A DNA stretch of 46,712 bases, from NCBI GenBank assembly GCA_009703455.1, contig WLGB01000005.1:1-46712 (forward strand). The letters are read 5' to 3'. Both the position numbers and the translations under genes were made by a program. The notes below the pieces were generated by a model, which did not search any database, was not told the DNA's origin, and saw nothing but the letters and a program-made list of their open reading frames with translations. Positions within the stretch are counted from its first letter, which is position 1; every line of letters begins with the position of its first letter. Shown in pieces: positions 1-9,672 of the stretch. This DNA comes from Actinomycetota bacterium (GTDB lineage: Bacteria > Actinomycetota > Actinomycetes > Actinomycetales > Microbacteriaceae).

Positions 1-711
1 AAGATAGACCAGCTGGTTGATGCCTTAGCCGGAGCAATGGGACGCGGCACCGAAGTAGTACTGGTTTCTTCTGGTGCTATCGCAACCGGAATGCCACTTT
101 TTGATTTTGACGAAAAGCCAACTGACTTGGACACTTTTCAGGCCCTTGCGGCAGTTGGGCAGTTTAGGTTGTTGTCCAAGTACCAAAAAAGCCTTGAGAG
201 ACACACCATTGTGGCAGGACAAGTATTGCTGACATTGACGGACATAGAAAAACAGGAAAGTCGTGACAACGCTAAGAGAGCCCTCGAGCGGTTGTTCCAG
301 TTGCGCGCACTGCCGATTGTCAACGAGAACGATACTGTCGCAACCACCGAAATTCGCTTCGGAGACAACGATCGGCTGGCTTCGATGGTTGCAATCTTGA
401 TTCAGGCAGATGCCCTAATTCTCCTAAGCGATGTTGATGGTCTATACGATATGCCTCCCACCAACAAAGACGCCAAGCTGATAAATCAGATCTCGTTCGG
501 GATGGACTTGAGCGGTCTGGAGATTGCCGGTACCAATACGGGCGTTGGCACCGGCGGAGCAATCACCAAGGTGGCTGCCGCTACAAGCTGCACAGAGGTG
601 GGTATTGGTGTTGTCATCACCAACGCCGACAACGTCTCCAGAACTCTTTCCGGCGAGTCAATTGGAACCTTCTTTGAACCTAATCCACAGATCAAGATTG
701 CTCGTAAGTAG
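1..711 (+). CDS. proB: Glutamate 5-kinase, 5'-truncated by window edge; ends after the amino-acid-kinase domain
   Basis: Frame open from base 1 (KIDQLVDALAGAMGRGTEVVLVSSGAIATG...); AAK motifs SSGAIATG, NENDTVATTEIRFGDND, LLSDVDGLYD, GTGGAITKV; followed by proA. Confidence 0.95.
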   Translation, partial: KIDQLVDALAGAMGRGTEVVLVSSGAIATGMPLFDFDEKPTDLDTFQALAAVGQFRLLSKYQKSLERHTIVAGQVLLTLTDIEKQESRDNAKRALERLFQLRALPIVNENDTVATTEIRFGDNDRLASMVAILIQADALILLSDVDGLYDMPPTNKDAKLINQISFGMDLSGLEIAGTNTGVGTGGAITKVAAATSCTEVGIGVVITNADNVSRTLSGESIGTFFEPNPQIKIARK

Positions 712-720
712 GCTTTAGAC

Positions 721-1965
721 ATGTCAGCAACCGACAAAATAAAGCTCGCTAAGGCGGCCAGCGGCTCGCTGGCAATTGCCTCTACCGGTCATAAAAATGC
801 AGCTTTAGAGCAAATCGCCAAACTTCTAGTTGAATCCCAGTCCGAGATTACCTCCGCAAATAGAACTGACTTGGAACGTGCCAAAAAAGACGGTCTATCT
901 GAAGGCTTGCAGGATCGCCTGATGCTAAACCCAGAGCGAATCGTAGCTCTTGCAGATTCAATCGCGCAGATCATTGCATTACCTGATCCAGTTGGTGAGC
1001 TGGTGCGCGGCAAAACTCTTCCCAATGGATTGCAGCTATCCGAGGTTAGAGTTCCGTTTGGAGTAGTGGGTGCAATTTACGAAGCTCGGCCCAATGTCAC
1101 GGTAGACATTTCAGCTCTGGCTCTAAAATCTGGAAATGCTATTGTTTTGCGCGGAGGAACAGCAGCTGAGAATACAAACATAGCTTTAGTAAAAATATTG
1201 CAGCAGGGACTTGTGGATACCGGACTAAGTCGCGAATTGGTTCAAACCGTTGACGACTTCGGGCGTGATGGTGCCAATGAGATGATGGCCGCTCGGGGAC
1301 TAATAGATGTATTGATTCCTCGGGGAAGTGCAAGTCTAATTAAGGCTGTAGTGGACGGATCAAAGGTTCCAGTAATTGAAACTGGCGACGGAGTCACTCA
1401 CCTTTTTATTGACGAATCGGCTAACCCAGAATGGGCAGTTGAAATTGTTCATAACTCAAAAGTCCAAAGGCCTTCAACGTGTAACGCTTTAGAGACTTTG
1501 CTGGTTCACGAGTCTGTGGCCGAGAGTATTTTGCCTAGAGTTCTAGGTCGACTGCAAGACTCAGGGGTTACCATCCACGGTGATGCTGCCACATTGGCAA
1601 TCTTCCCAGCCGCGGTACCGGCAACCGATCAAGACTGGATCGCTGAGTACTACTCTCTGGATTTGGCCGTGCGAGTAGTTTCTAACCTGGATGAGGCACT
1701 TGTGCATATTGCAAAGTACTCAACACACCACACCGAAGTGATCATTACCAATAATCAAGTGAATGCCGAAAGGTTCCTCGCTGAGGTAGATTCCGCTGTA
1801 GTCATGGTGAATGCGGCAACCCGCTTCACAGATGGGGGTCAGTTTGGCTTTGGGGCAGAGGTGGGTATTTCGACCCAAAAGCTTCATGCCAGGGGACCAA
1901 TGGGACTTAGGGAACTTACATCGACGAAATGGCTAGTTCGAGGCTCGGGTCAAACCCGCATCTAG
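721..1965 (+). CDS. proA: Glutamate-5-semialdehyde dehydrogenase (gamma-glutamyl phosphate reductase)
   Basis: 414 aa; VPFGVVGAIYEARPNVTVD, ALKSGNAIVLRGG, KVQRPSTCNALETLLVH, FGFGAEVGISTQKLHARGPMGL. Confidence 0.97.
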   Translation: MSATDKIKLAKAASGSLAIASTGHKNAALEQIAKLLVESQSEITSANRTDLERAKKDGLSEGLQDRLMLNPERIVALADSIAQIIALPDPVGELVRGKTLPNGLQLSEVRVPFGVVGAIYEARPNVTVDISALALKSGNAIVLRGGTAAENTNIALVKILQQGLVDTGLSRELVQTVDDFGRDGANEMMAARGLIDVLIPRGSASLIKAVVDGSKVPVIETGDGVTHLFIDESANPEWAVEIVHNSKVQRPSTCNALETLLVHESVAESILPRVLGRLQDSGVTIHGDAATLAIFPAAVPATDQDWIAEYYSLDLAVRVVSNLDEALVHIAKYSTHHTEVIITNNQVNAERFLAEVDSAVVMVNAATRFTDGGQFGFGAEVGISTQKLHARGPMGLRELTSTKWLVRGSGQTRI

Positions 1966-1999
1966 GTTATTCTGGAGAAGAGAGTTTTAGGAGACTAAT

Positions 2000-2176
2000 T
2001 TGCTAGCGCTACTTGCTGAGGGCACAGTCATTCATCACAATGAGCTTCCAATCCCTGCGATCATGTACGGAGTGATTGCAATGAGCCTATTTATCCTCAT
2101 GGCATTTATTGTTTATTCGTACCGTGACGTAGCCAATCGTCACGATCACAAGAAACCCAGCTCTCAGGGTCACTAG
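2000..2176 (+). CDS. Small single-pass membrane protein (58 aa), TTG start
   Basis: Manual translation MLALLAEGTVIHHNELPIPAIMYGVIAMSLFILMAFIVYSYRDVANRHDHKKPSSQGH*; one TM helix; fits the proA-nadD gap; absent from the ORF track because of its length; 'aggag' upstream. Confidence 0.7.
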   Translation: MLALLAEGTVIHHNELPIPAIMYGVIAMSLFILMAFIVYSYRDVANRHDHKKPSSQGH

Positions 2177-2194
2177 GCCTAAAGCTTCTTTAGC

Positions 2195-2782
2195 ATGGCT
2201 AAATTTCGACTAGGCGTGATGGGCGGAACCTTCGACCCTATCCACAACGGCCACCTTGTGGCTGCGAGCGAAGTGGCCGCGGCGCTAAAACTAGACCAAG
2301 TAGTTTTTGTTCCAACTGGCGCTCCTTCGCAAAAGCCAGAAGTCACAGGCGGTGAGCACCGCTACCTAATGACTGTTATCGCTACCGCAGCAAACCCGAG
2401 ATTCGTGGTGTCTAGAGTCGATATCGATCGAGACAAACCGACCTACACGGTAGATACCCTCACTGACCTCGAGGCGAAGCACCCTGACGCTGAACTTTTT
2501 TTCATCACTGGTAGCGATGCCATTAGCCAAATCTTGGCCTGGCATGATGTTGAAAAACTTTGGGACCTAGCTCATTTTGTCGCCGTAAGTAGGCCAGGAC
2601 ATGCCTTAGTAATTCCTGACGTACCAGCTGGATCTGTTACGTCAGTAGAGGTCCCGGCACTATCAATTAGTTCCAGCGACTGCCGAGATCGAGTCGCAAA
2701 TGGTGAACCGATATGGTACCTGGTTCCCGACGGCGTGGTTCAATACATTGGCAAGCATGGCTTGTATAGGGGTGCGGTTTGA
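2195..2782 (+). CDS. nadD: Nicotinate-nucleotide adenylyltransferase
   Basis: [15 protein letters not shown] nucleotidyltransferase motif; [11 protein letters not shown]; followed by rsfS. Confidence 0.96.
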   Translation: MAKFRLGVMGGTFDPIHNGHLVAASEVAAALKLDQVVFVPTGAPSQKPEVTGGEHRYLMTVIATAANPRFVVSRVDIDRDKPTYTVDTLTDLEAKHPDAELFFITGSDAISQILAWHDVEKLWDLAHFVAVSRPGHALVIPDVPAGSVTSVEVPALSISSSDCRDRVANGEPIWYLVPDGVVQYIGKHGLYRGAV

Positions 2783-3360
2783 GCGATTCGCCCATTTTTC
2801 AATCTAGGCGTGAACGACGCGAAGCGGAAAAAACAGTCATTGCCACTGCAGCTTCTGCCCCGGTTAGTTTTTCGGAGCCCGCTTTAACTGGCCCCACTCC
2901 AACACTAAGAGAGCCAGAGATTTTTCTTGAGCCGGTCAAAGGAGCTGATTTTGGTTCAACAAGCAACCTAGGAGCCGAGCCCGTCACAGCCTCAATTATC
3001 ATCGATACCGTCCCTGACCTTGAGAACAATCAGATCGTTATTTCTGGAACCGGGGTTGTCATGACCACGGGTTCAATTGAGATAACAAGAGCAAACCCCA
3101 CAACTGGAAGCATTGCTGTTGTCAGCGCTAGCCGAGCAGCTGATGAAGCCATTGTTGAAGACAGTCTCAACTCTTTCGTTGCCTCGGTTGCCCCGATTAG
3201 GGCCGCTGGAATAGCCAAAACTCGCGCCAAGACCGTTGAACTTACCCTCGTGACCAGAAAAGGCCAGGGTCAGGTGTATGGCGTTATGTCCACTGCAGTA
3301 CTGATGATCACAATTGGGTCCCTGGTTGTTGCGGCCTTTATGCTTGGAATCTTGGACTAG
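2779..3360 (+). CDS. Hypothetical protein with C-terminal transmembrane helix
   Basis: 193 aa, TTG start overlapping nadD stop; acidic/Thr-rich N-terminus, C-terminal [21 protein letters not shown]. Confidence 0.7.
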   Translation: MSDSPIFQSRRERREAEKTVIATAASAPVSFSEPALTGPTPTLREPEIFLEPVKGADFGSTSNLGAEPVTASIIIDTVPDLENNQIVISGTGVVMTTGSIEITRANPTTGSIAVVSASRAADEAIVEDSLNSFVASVAPIRAAGIAKTRAKTVELTLVTRKGQGQVYGVMSTAVLMITIGSLVVAAFMLGILD

Positions 3361-3370
3361 ATAGGAATTT

Positions 3371-3751
3371 GTGACAGCGAGTAAAGAAGCACTAAGAGTT
3401 GTTCAGATCGCTGCTCAGGCTGCTTCGGATAAGGTTGCTGAAAACCTCGTAGCGCTGGATGTAACAAACCCAATGCCACTAACGGATATTTTCCTCATTG
3501 CCTCTGGTCGCAATGAGCGACAGGTTATGGCAATCTCAGACGGTATTGAGGAAAGGCTTCTGGAGAGTGGAATAAAGCTTCTTCGCAGGGAAGGTAAGAG
3601 CTCCGGTCGCTGGATACTTTTAGACTTTGGATACGTCATCTGCCACGTTATGCACGAAGAAGAACGAATGTATTACTCGCTTGAGCGGATTTGGTCAGAC
3701 TGCCCGGTGGTGCCACTTGAGCTAGTTTCTGCTGACCGAAGTTTGAGCTAA
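3371..3751 (+). CDS. rsfS: Ribosomal silencing factor RsfS
   Basis: 126 aa; LTDIFLIASGRNERQVMAISDGIEERL, WILLDFGYVICHVMHEEERMYYSLERIW. Confidence 0.95.
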   Translation: MTASKEALRVVQIAAQAASDKVAENLVALDVTNPMPLTDIFLIASGRNERQVMAISDGIEERLLESGIKLLRREGKSSGRWILLDFGYVICHVMHEEERMYYSLERIWSDCPVVPLELVSADRSLS

Positions 3752-3775
3752 ACTAACAAAGTTCAACAACTAAAT

Positions 3776-3851
3776 GGGCCTGTGGCGCAGCTGGTAGCGC
3801 ACCTGCATGGCATGCAGGGGGTCAGGGGTTCAAATCCCCTCAGGTCCACCA
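3776..3851 (+). tRNA. tRNA-Ala (anticodon GGC), CCA encoded
   Basis: Acceptor GGGCCTG/CAGGTCC, anticodon arm CCTGC-ATGGCAT-GCAGG, T-arm AGGGGTTCAAATCCCCT, ACCA end. Confidence 0.95.
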
Positions 3852-3869
3852 ACAATTGCCAGAAACATG

Positions 3870-3895
3870 GCAGCCCTTCGGGGCTGCTTTTTCTT
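3870..3895 (+). terminator. Rho-independent terminator after tRNA-Ala
   Basis: GCAGCCC-TTCG-GGGCTGC followed by TTTTTCTTTT. Confidence 0.9.
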
Positions 3896-4039
3896 TTGAG
3901 TGACCGTCAGCAATTCAAAAGATTTGATCTGAGCAATTTCTATCGCCGAACTCCAGGAATGGATCATTAGGGCGGAATAAAGGCCGTTTTCACCCGGTTT
4001 GAATGATTGACTCGAAAAACAGGAAAGAGGTTGGAATAA

Positions 4040-4996
4040 TTGTCTGTGAATCCAGTAGGGCTTCATCATGTAACAGCAATCGCTTCTAACCCACAGAAAA
4101 ATGTTGACTTCTACACCCAGGCCCTTGGTCTGCGACTAATTAAGCAGACCGTCAATTTTGACGCTCCCCACATTTGGCATCTTTACTACGGGGATGAGGC
4201 AGGCAGCCCTGCCAGCATTTTGACATTCTTCCCATGGCCGGGGGTGACTCAAGGGCAAGAGGGTGCCGGATTGACAACCGCAACCAGTTTCAGTGTCCCA
4301 ACTGAGTCAATATGTTTCTGGCAGCAGCGCTTTGCAAAGTTGGGCATTGAAGTAGAAACACCTTACTCACGAGCCAACGAAGATGTCCTCACCCTTCGGG
4401 ATCCAGACGGCATGCGTCTGGAGCTAGTAGGTACCACGGGCGATGAGAGAAGTGGCTGGGATGGAGTCGCAAGCATTCCCATGGAACACGCAGTCCGAGG
4501 TCTTCATTCGGTCACCATGGAACAGTCTGAACTTGACCCAACCGCTGGAATGCTCACTGAGCTTCTTGGAATGAAACTTGGAGGTGAAGCCAAGCAAGCT
4601 GCAGTTTTCGAAATGAACGGTGGAGCCTCCGGAGCACTAGTAAATGTGTTGGCAGGGGTGAATCATCGTGGGCTACAAGCGGGCGGCACCGTTCACCACG
4701 TAGCCTTTAGGGCGCCTGATATTGAAACTATGACGACTTGGCAGCAGGAGCTTTCATCAAACGGTGTTCAAGTAACTCAAATTATGGACCGTCAATACTT
4801 CAAGAGCATCTATTTCCGAGAGCCAGGAGGTGTCTTGTTCGAAATTGCTACCGACACTCCCGGTTTTGATATCGATGAGCCGCTTCTCGAACTTGGAAGA
4901 AGACTGAGGCTTCCACCATGGCTTGAACCCACTCGAACCCAAATTGAAGCAAACTTGACTCCAATCGAACTTAACGAAGGTGAGTACAGCGCATGA
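4040..4996 (+). CDS. VOC-family ring-cleaving dioxygenase (MhqO-like)
   Basis: Two vicinal-oxygen-chelate modules: GLHHVTAIASNPQKNVDFYTQALGLRLIKQTVNFD and HHVAFRAPDIETMTTWQ...YFKSIYFREPGGVLFEIATDTPGF. Confidence 0.88.
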   Translation: MSVNPVGLHHVTAIASNPQKNVDFYTQALGLRLIKQTVNFDAPHIWHLYYGDEAGSPASILTFFPWPGVTQGQEGAGLTTATSFSVPTESICFWQQRFAKLGIEVETPYSRANEDVLTLRDPDGMRLELVGTTGDERSGWDGVASIPMEHAVRGLHSVTMEQSELDPTAGMLTELLGMKLGGEAKQAAVFEMNGGASGALVNVLAGVNHRGLQAGGTVHHVAFRAPDIETMTTWQQELSSNGVQVTQIMDRQYFKSIYFREPGGVLFEIATDTPGFDIDEPLLELGRRLRLPPWLEPTRTQIEANLTPIELNEGEYSA

Positions 4997-5619
4997 CAGG
5001 TGGCGAGTTAGCAAGACCTCACGTCTTTGAGCCTGGCGCTGACCTAAGGTCGGGGCGAACCTTGCTCTTGCTCCACGGAACTGGAGCGGACGAGTTTGAC
5101 CTTTTGAATTTAGGAAAAGCAATCGACCCAGAGGCGAATTTGCTTTCACCCCGGGGCCTGGTCGATGAAAACGGTATGAATCGATTCTTCATTCGGTACC
5201 CCGACGGTAGCTTTGACGAGGAATCTATAAAGAAAAATGTTAACGAGCTAGCGGCCTTCGTTCGTGAGGCCAGCGTTCATTACGGCTTCAATCTTGAAAA
5301 AGTCGTGGCTGTTGGCTTCTCGAACGGCGCCAATACGGCAGGAGCTCTCCTTCAGCTTCATCCGGAGGTGGTCTCCACGATTGCGGCATTTGGCACCACT
5401 AAGGCCTTTGCGGTTAGCCCGACTACGCCGGACCTTCGTGGCAAGAAGGTTTTCATTGCCAATGGAGAAATCGACCCATATTCACCAGCTGAAAAGACCT
5501 CTCAGCTGATTGATGAGTTTGAAGGCTTTGGTGCGGAAGTGACATTGCTGATGCACCCCGGGGGCCACCAGATTAGCCCCGAGCACGTGCAGTTTATCTC
5601 TGCGGCTCTGCGAGCCTAA
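4993..5619 (+). CDS. Alpha/beta hydrolase, MhqD/carboxylesterase-like
   Basis: LLLLHGTGADEFDLL; nucleophile elbow GFSNGA; HPGGHQISPEH; 4-bp overlap with upstream dioxygenase. Confidence 0.87.
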   Translation: MTGGELARPHVFEPGADLRSGRTLLLLHGTGADEFDLLNLGKAIDPEANLLSPRGLVDENGMNRFFIRYPDGSFDEESIKKNVNELAAFVREASVHYGFNLEKVVAVGFSNGANTAGALLQLHPEVVSTIAAFGTTKAFAVSPTTPDLRGKKVFIANGEIDPYSPAEKTSQLIDEFEGFGAEVTLLMHPGGHQISPEHVQFISAALRA

Positions 5620-5689
5620 CTTTCAGCATTTTCCAAGGAATAGACCTTAGACTTTTAGCAGTTAACCCCTAAGAAAGAAGGAGATTAGC

Positions 5690-6448
5690 GTGTCACATAA
5701 CCCAGTATTCAACCGTTCAATGCAGACCGGCCTGAGCGCCGCTCGTGAGGTACCCCAGGAGCTAGTGGACGCTGAGTTTGCCAAGATTACTTCCAAGTCG
5801 GAGCCGATGACTGTTGAGGGAACTGCTGGCAAGGTCATGGCTATCTTCGTGGTTCTGCTTGCCGCCGCCGCCGCAACTTGGTTTTTCAGTCCACTGCAGC
5901 AGCTTTGGTTCCCAGCCATGCTGGTCGGCTTAGGGCTTGCTTTGTGGATCACCTTCTCGAAGAAGGTAATGCCGGCAGTAATTTTGACCTACGCAGTTGT
6001 CGAAGGCGTTTTCCTTGGTGGAATTTCGGCAATGTTTGAGTCGATGTATCCAGGAATTGTTCAGTCAGCAGTTTTGGGAACACTCACCACCGCGGGTGCA
6101 ATGTTTGCTGCCTATCGCTTCGGCTGGATCAAGGTTGATGCCAGATTCACTCGCATCATGACTTTTGCAATTGTTGGATACATGATTTTTGCAGTGGTGA
6201 ACCTAGGTTTTGTTCTAATAACTGGCGGTGCTGGAGTTTACGGCTCAGCTTTTGGCTGGATTGCGGGTCTAGTTGGAGCAGGTCTTGCTGCCTTCACTCT
6301 GAACCTAGACTTCGAGACCATCATGGTTGGTGCAAGGGACAAATGGCCAATTGATATGGAGTGGCGTGCAGCTTTCGGTCTTGCGGTTACTCTAATTTGG
6401 CTTTACGTCGAGATCCTTCGTCTGTTAGCTATTTTCAACCGCGACTAG
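5690..6448 (+). CDS. Bax inhibitor-1/YccA family membrane protein
   Basis: 252 aa multi-TM; YAVVEGVFLGGISAMFE, AAYRFGWIKVDARF; RBS aaggag upstream. Confidence 0.9.
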   Translation: MSHNPVFNRSMQTGLSAAREVPQELVDAEFAKITSKSEPMTVEGTAGKVMAIFVVLLAAAAATWFFSPLQQLWFPAMLVGLGLALWITFSKKVMPAVILTYAVVEGVFLGGISAMFESMYPGIVQSAVLGTLTTAGAMFAAYRFGWIKVDARFTRIMTFAIVGYMIFAVVNLGFVLITGGAGVYGSAFGWIAGLVGAGLAAFTLNLDFETIMVGARDKWPIDMEWRAAFGLAVTLIWLYVEILRLLAIFNRD

Positions 6449-9400
6449 TTGATTTTTCTGGCGATACTCTTGCCAGAGTTGTTTTAAGTCCCAGGCATGT
6501 TCGGCCATTATCGAAACACCCTTTACGCCGGTGCGCCTAGTTTTACCTGAAATCAACATCAGCTTGGTATTGAAAAGTACACCACTAGACCGTGCTTGGG
6601 CTTCGTCAAAGAAGGTGGCATCGCTGCAACCCGAGCCGTCATCGAGGGTTATAAAAACAACTCGCTTCCCCGATCGCATCGGAGGGCTTTGGGTTGCAAC
6701 TCTAACCCCAGCAATCAGAACCTCGGTTTTTGATCTCAAGCTAACTAGCTCACTAGCTCTAACAACACCCATCTGATCAAGCATCGGCTGGTACTTAGCC
6801 AGCTGGTGGTCAGTGATGTCCATCCCAAGCAAGTCAAGCTCTGCTTGAATTTGACCGGCCGGTGAGATCTCAGCGTTACCTCTAGGCATTATGTCTCTGG
6901 CTTCAAAATCCAGCATTGGTTGATTTTGATCAAGTTTTGGCTTTGCCTTCAAGGCCGTTAGTTGACGCACTCGTTCTAACACGTCTCCTCTGGTGTGATC
7001 GTTGGAACCACCTGTCAACTCATCCAGAGCACCAACTAAAGCTAGGCGCTTGATAGTTGCACGACCTGGATTGGCTCGTAGATAAAAATCAGCCAAATCT
7101 AAATACGGAGCTTGCCGAATAATCCGGACTATCTCTGCATTTGATATTCCATGCAGATCAGTTAGCGCCATGCGAATTCCAACTCCTTGGGTAGTTTCTT
7201 CAACCAGATATTCGTCTTTTGACTTATTGACATCAAGCGGGAGTATCTTTACCCCCAGTCTTCTGGCTTCTGACAGCAACAATCGTTTTGGGTACATTCC
7301 CGGGTCGTGAGTGAAAAGACCTGCCAGGAATTCAGTGGGGTAGTGGGTCTTGAGCCATGCGCTTTGGTAGGTGGGAAGTGCAAAAGCTGCGCCATGTGCT
7401 TTACAGAACCCAAAACTTCCAAACCCCTCGAGCACATTCCAGATGCGATCCACAACAATCTTCGAGTAGCCACGCTTCGTGGCATTTTGCCTAAAGAATC
7501 TTTCAACAAAACTACGGTCCTTTTCTAGCGTTCTTCGGAGTTCATCAGCTTTGGCAAGTGAACAACTGGTCATCACGTTTAGTATCTTCAGAACCTGCTC
7601 GTGAAATATCACAACTCCTTGAGTTGATTTGAGAATTGGAGCAAGATCGGGATGAATCAGATCGGGCTTCACAAAACCATGACGTCCGTCAAGGTACGGG
7701 GCAATCATGTTTCCTTTCATAGGTCCTGGCCTAAACAGCGAAATCTGAATCGTCAAATCATTGAACTCGGTGGGCTGGTGTTTGCCAGTTAGTTCACGTT
7801 GACCGGGGCTTTCAATCTGAAAAACACCAAGGGTATTAGTGGTTCGAATCTGTCGAAAAGTTTCCTTGTCATCACGCGCAATAGCGTCAAGGTCGATGGT
7901 TTTGCCAGAGACTCTTTCTATCTCTCTGATGGCATATGCCATGCTCGATTGCATTCGAACCCCAAGAATGTCTAGCTTGAGCATGCCCATCGGGTCCATA
8001 TCGTCTTTGTCGAACTGACTCATTGGAAGACCCAGGCCGCTTGGCTCAACCGGAGTCAAAGACAATAGATTCTGGTTTCCCAAAATGACTCCGCACGGGT
8101 GCATTGAGATATGCCTAGGGAGTCGATCTAAACGTTCAGTGATATCAACCAATAGATTTAGCCGTCGGTCATGCTCGACCAGCTGAGCAAGTTTTTGAAG
8201 CTCTGGTTTTTTGCCAATCATTCCTCTAAAGTTCCTGGCACTAAAGCGCCAGATACTTTTTGCTATCTCATCAATCTGATCTTCCTCAAAGCCCAGTGCC
8301 AGCCCACCGTCTCTAACGGCTCCTCGACCGCGGTAGGTGGATTGCATCGACAACAAAGTCACACGATGCCCGCCATACCGCTTAAAAATTGCCCGATAAA
8401 TATCATGTCTTCTAGCTGACTCAACGTCGATGTCAATATCAGGGAGGCTGGAGCGCTCGGTGCTTAGAAATCTCTCAAACAGTAGATCATGTTCGATGGG
8501 GTCAACTCCGCTTATTCCAAGGAGATAGTTTGTAAGGGATCCAGCTCCTGATCCTCTGGCAGCTGTTCTAATGCGCATATCGCGAATCATCTGAGCAACA
8601 TCTGCAACGGTCAGAAAGTAAGTAGCAAAACCAAGTTTGTTGATGGTTATTAGCTCTTGATGTAGCCGATGTCTAACCGGAAGTAGCTTGTCTTCCGAGT
8701 GGTTTGGATAGCGCCAATTAATACCAGCGTGGGCTTTTTGCCAGAGCACCTCGAAGGGGTTTCCTTCGATACCAAGCGCCGATTTTTCTGGCGTCTTGGG
8801 TCTTGACCAGTCACAATCACTGACCGGATCAAGCCTTAGGCTATCGGACAGTTCTTGGGTATTTTTTAGCAGCACTGTTGCAAGCTCCTTACTCTCCGCG
8901 ATTTCTAGAGCTAACTGTTTCATCAAAGCTTCTGGCTTTAGCCAAGCCTGGGCATTAGCTTGGGGAGTGAAGATGCCAAGTGGTTCTAGATGCCTTGCCG
9001 CATCTAGGACGTCTCCGGTTAGTGCATCATCCGGCTCGAGGTATCGGACTGCATTTGTTAGTACTGGCCTAATACCTACCGTTAGTGATAACTGCAACAT
9101 TCTTTTTGCTTGAGTGGTTGAGTAGTTTGTTCCAGGCTCAGTTAGATGAGAAACGATTTCAACGCTTAGGCATTCGCTAACTGGAATTAGTTTCTGCCAA
9201 GCTAAAAGCTTCTTGGCAGATTCTTTTGCGTTTGAATTTAAGACAGCTTGACCGAAGTCGGAGTCTGGTCCAAGCAATATGACACAGGCTAGTTTGCCCT
9301 CAGTGACAACTAGCTCTGATAGATCTTTTTCCGAAATTGCTATTTCTTTTTTAGATCTACCCGGTGATTTATTTTGAGCCTTGGAAACTATCTTGCAAAG

Positions 9401-9670
9401 AGCAGCCCAGCCCACTCCTTTGTTGTGTCCTTTTGCCAGAATCGTCACTATCCCGCGATTTTGAACTACTAGACGCACGCCGACTATCGGACTGATGTTT
9501 TTATCAAGGCAGGAACCGATATGTTTTACAGCTCCGTAAAGTCCGTGCTCGTCAGTTATCGCTAGAGCCTCTTGACCGTAGCTTGCGGCTGCTTGGGCAA
9601 GCTGGTCGGGCTTGGCTGTTCCAAAGTGGAACGAGTAAGCCGACGAGACGTTGAGATGAGTAAAGGACAT
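6425..9670 (-). CDS. dnaE2: Error-prone DNA polymerase DnaE2 (ImuC)
   Basis: C-family polymerase motifs RGSGAGSLTNYLLGISGVDPIEHDLLFERFL, LPDIDIDVES, CKAHGAAFALPTYQSAWLKTHYP, C-terminal OB fold; start set to ATG (MSFTHLN) at 9670 rather than TTG at 9682. Confidence 0.95.
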   Translation of the reverse strand: MSFTHLNVSSAYSFHFGTAKPDQLAQAAASYGQEALAITDEHGLYGAVKHIGSCLDKNISPIVGVRLVVQNRGIVTILAKGHNKGVGWAALCKIVSKAQNKSPGRSKKEIAISEKDLSELVVTEGKLACVILLGPDSDFGQAVLNSNAKESAKKLLAWQKLIPVSECLSVEIVSHLTEPGTNYSTTQAKRMLQLSLTVGIRPVLTNAVRYLEPDDALTGDVLDAARHLEPLGIFTPQANAQAWLKPEALMKQLALEIAESKELATVLLKNTQELSDSLRLDPVSDCDWSRPKTPEKSALGIEGNPFEVLWQKAHAGINWRYPNHSEDKLLPVRHRLHQELITINKLGFATYFLTVADVAQMIRDMRIRTAARGSGAGSLTNYLLGISGVDPIEHDLLFERFLSTERSSLPDIDIDVESARRHDIYRAIFKRYGGHRVTLLSMQSTYRGRGAVRDGGLALGFEEDQIDEIAKSIWRFSARNFRGMIGKKPELQKLAQLVEHDRRLNLLVDITERLDRLPRHISMHPCGVILGNQNLLSLTPVEPSGLGLPMSQFDKDDMDPMGMLKLDILGVRMQSSMAYAIREIERVSGKTIDLDAIARDDKETFRQIRTTNTLGVFQIESPGQRELTGKHQPTEFNDLTIQISLFRPGPMKGNMIAPYLDGRHGFVKPDLIHPDLAPILKSTQGVVIFHEQVLKILNVMTSCSLAKADELRRTLEKDRSFVERFFRQNATKRGYSKIVVDRIWNVLEGFGSFGFCKAHGAAFALPTYQSAWLKTHYPTEFLAGLFTHDPGMYPKRLLLSEARRLGVKILPLDVNKSKDEYLVEETTQGVGIRMALTDLHGISNAEIVRIIRQAPYLDLADFYLRANPGRATIKRLALVGALDELTGGSNDHTRGDVLERVRQLTALKAKPKLDQNQPMLDFEARDIMPRGNAEISPAGQIQAELDLLGMDITDHQLAKYQPMLDQMGVVRASELVSLRSKTEVLIAGVRVATQSPPMRSGKRVVFITLDDGSGCSDATFFDEAQARSSGVLFNTKLMLISGKTRRTGVKGVSIMAEHAWDLKQLWQEYRQKNQLVAVENS

Positions 9671-9672
9671 CT

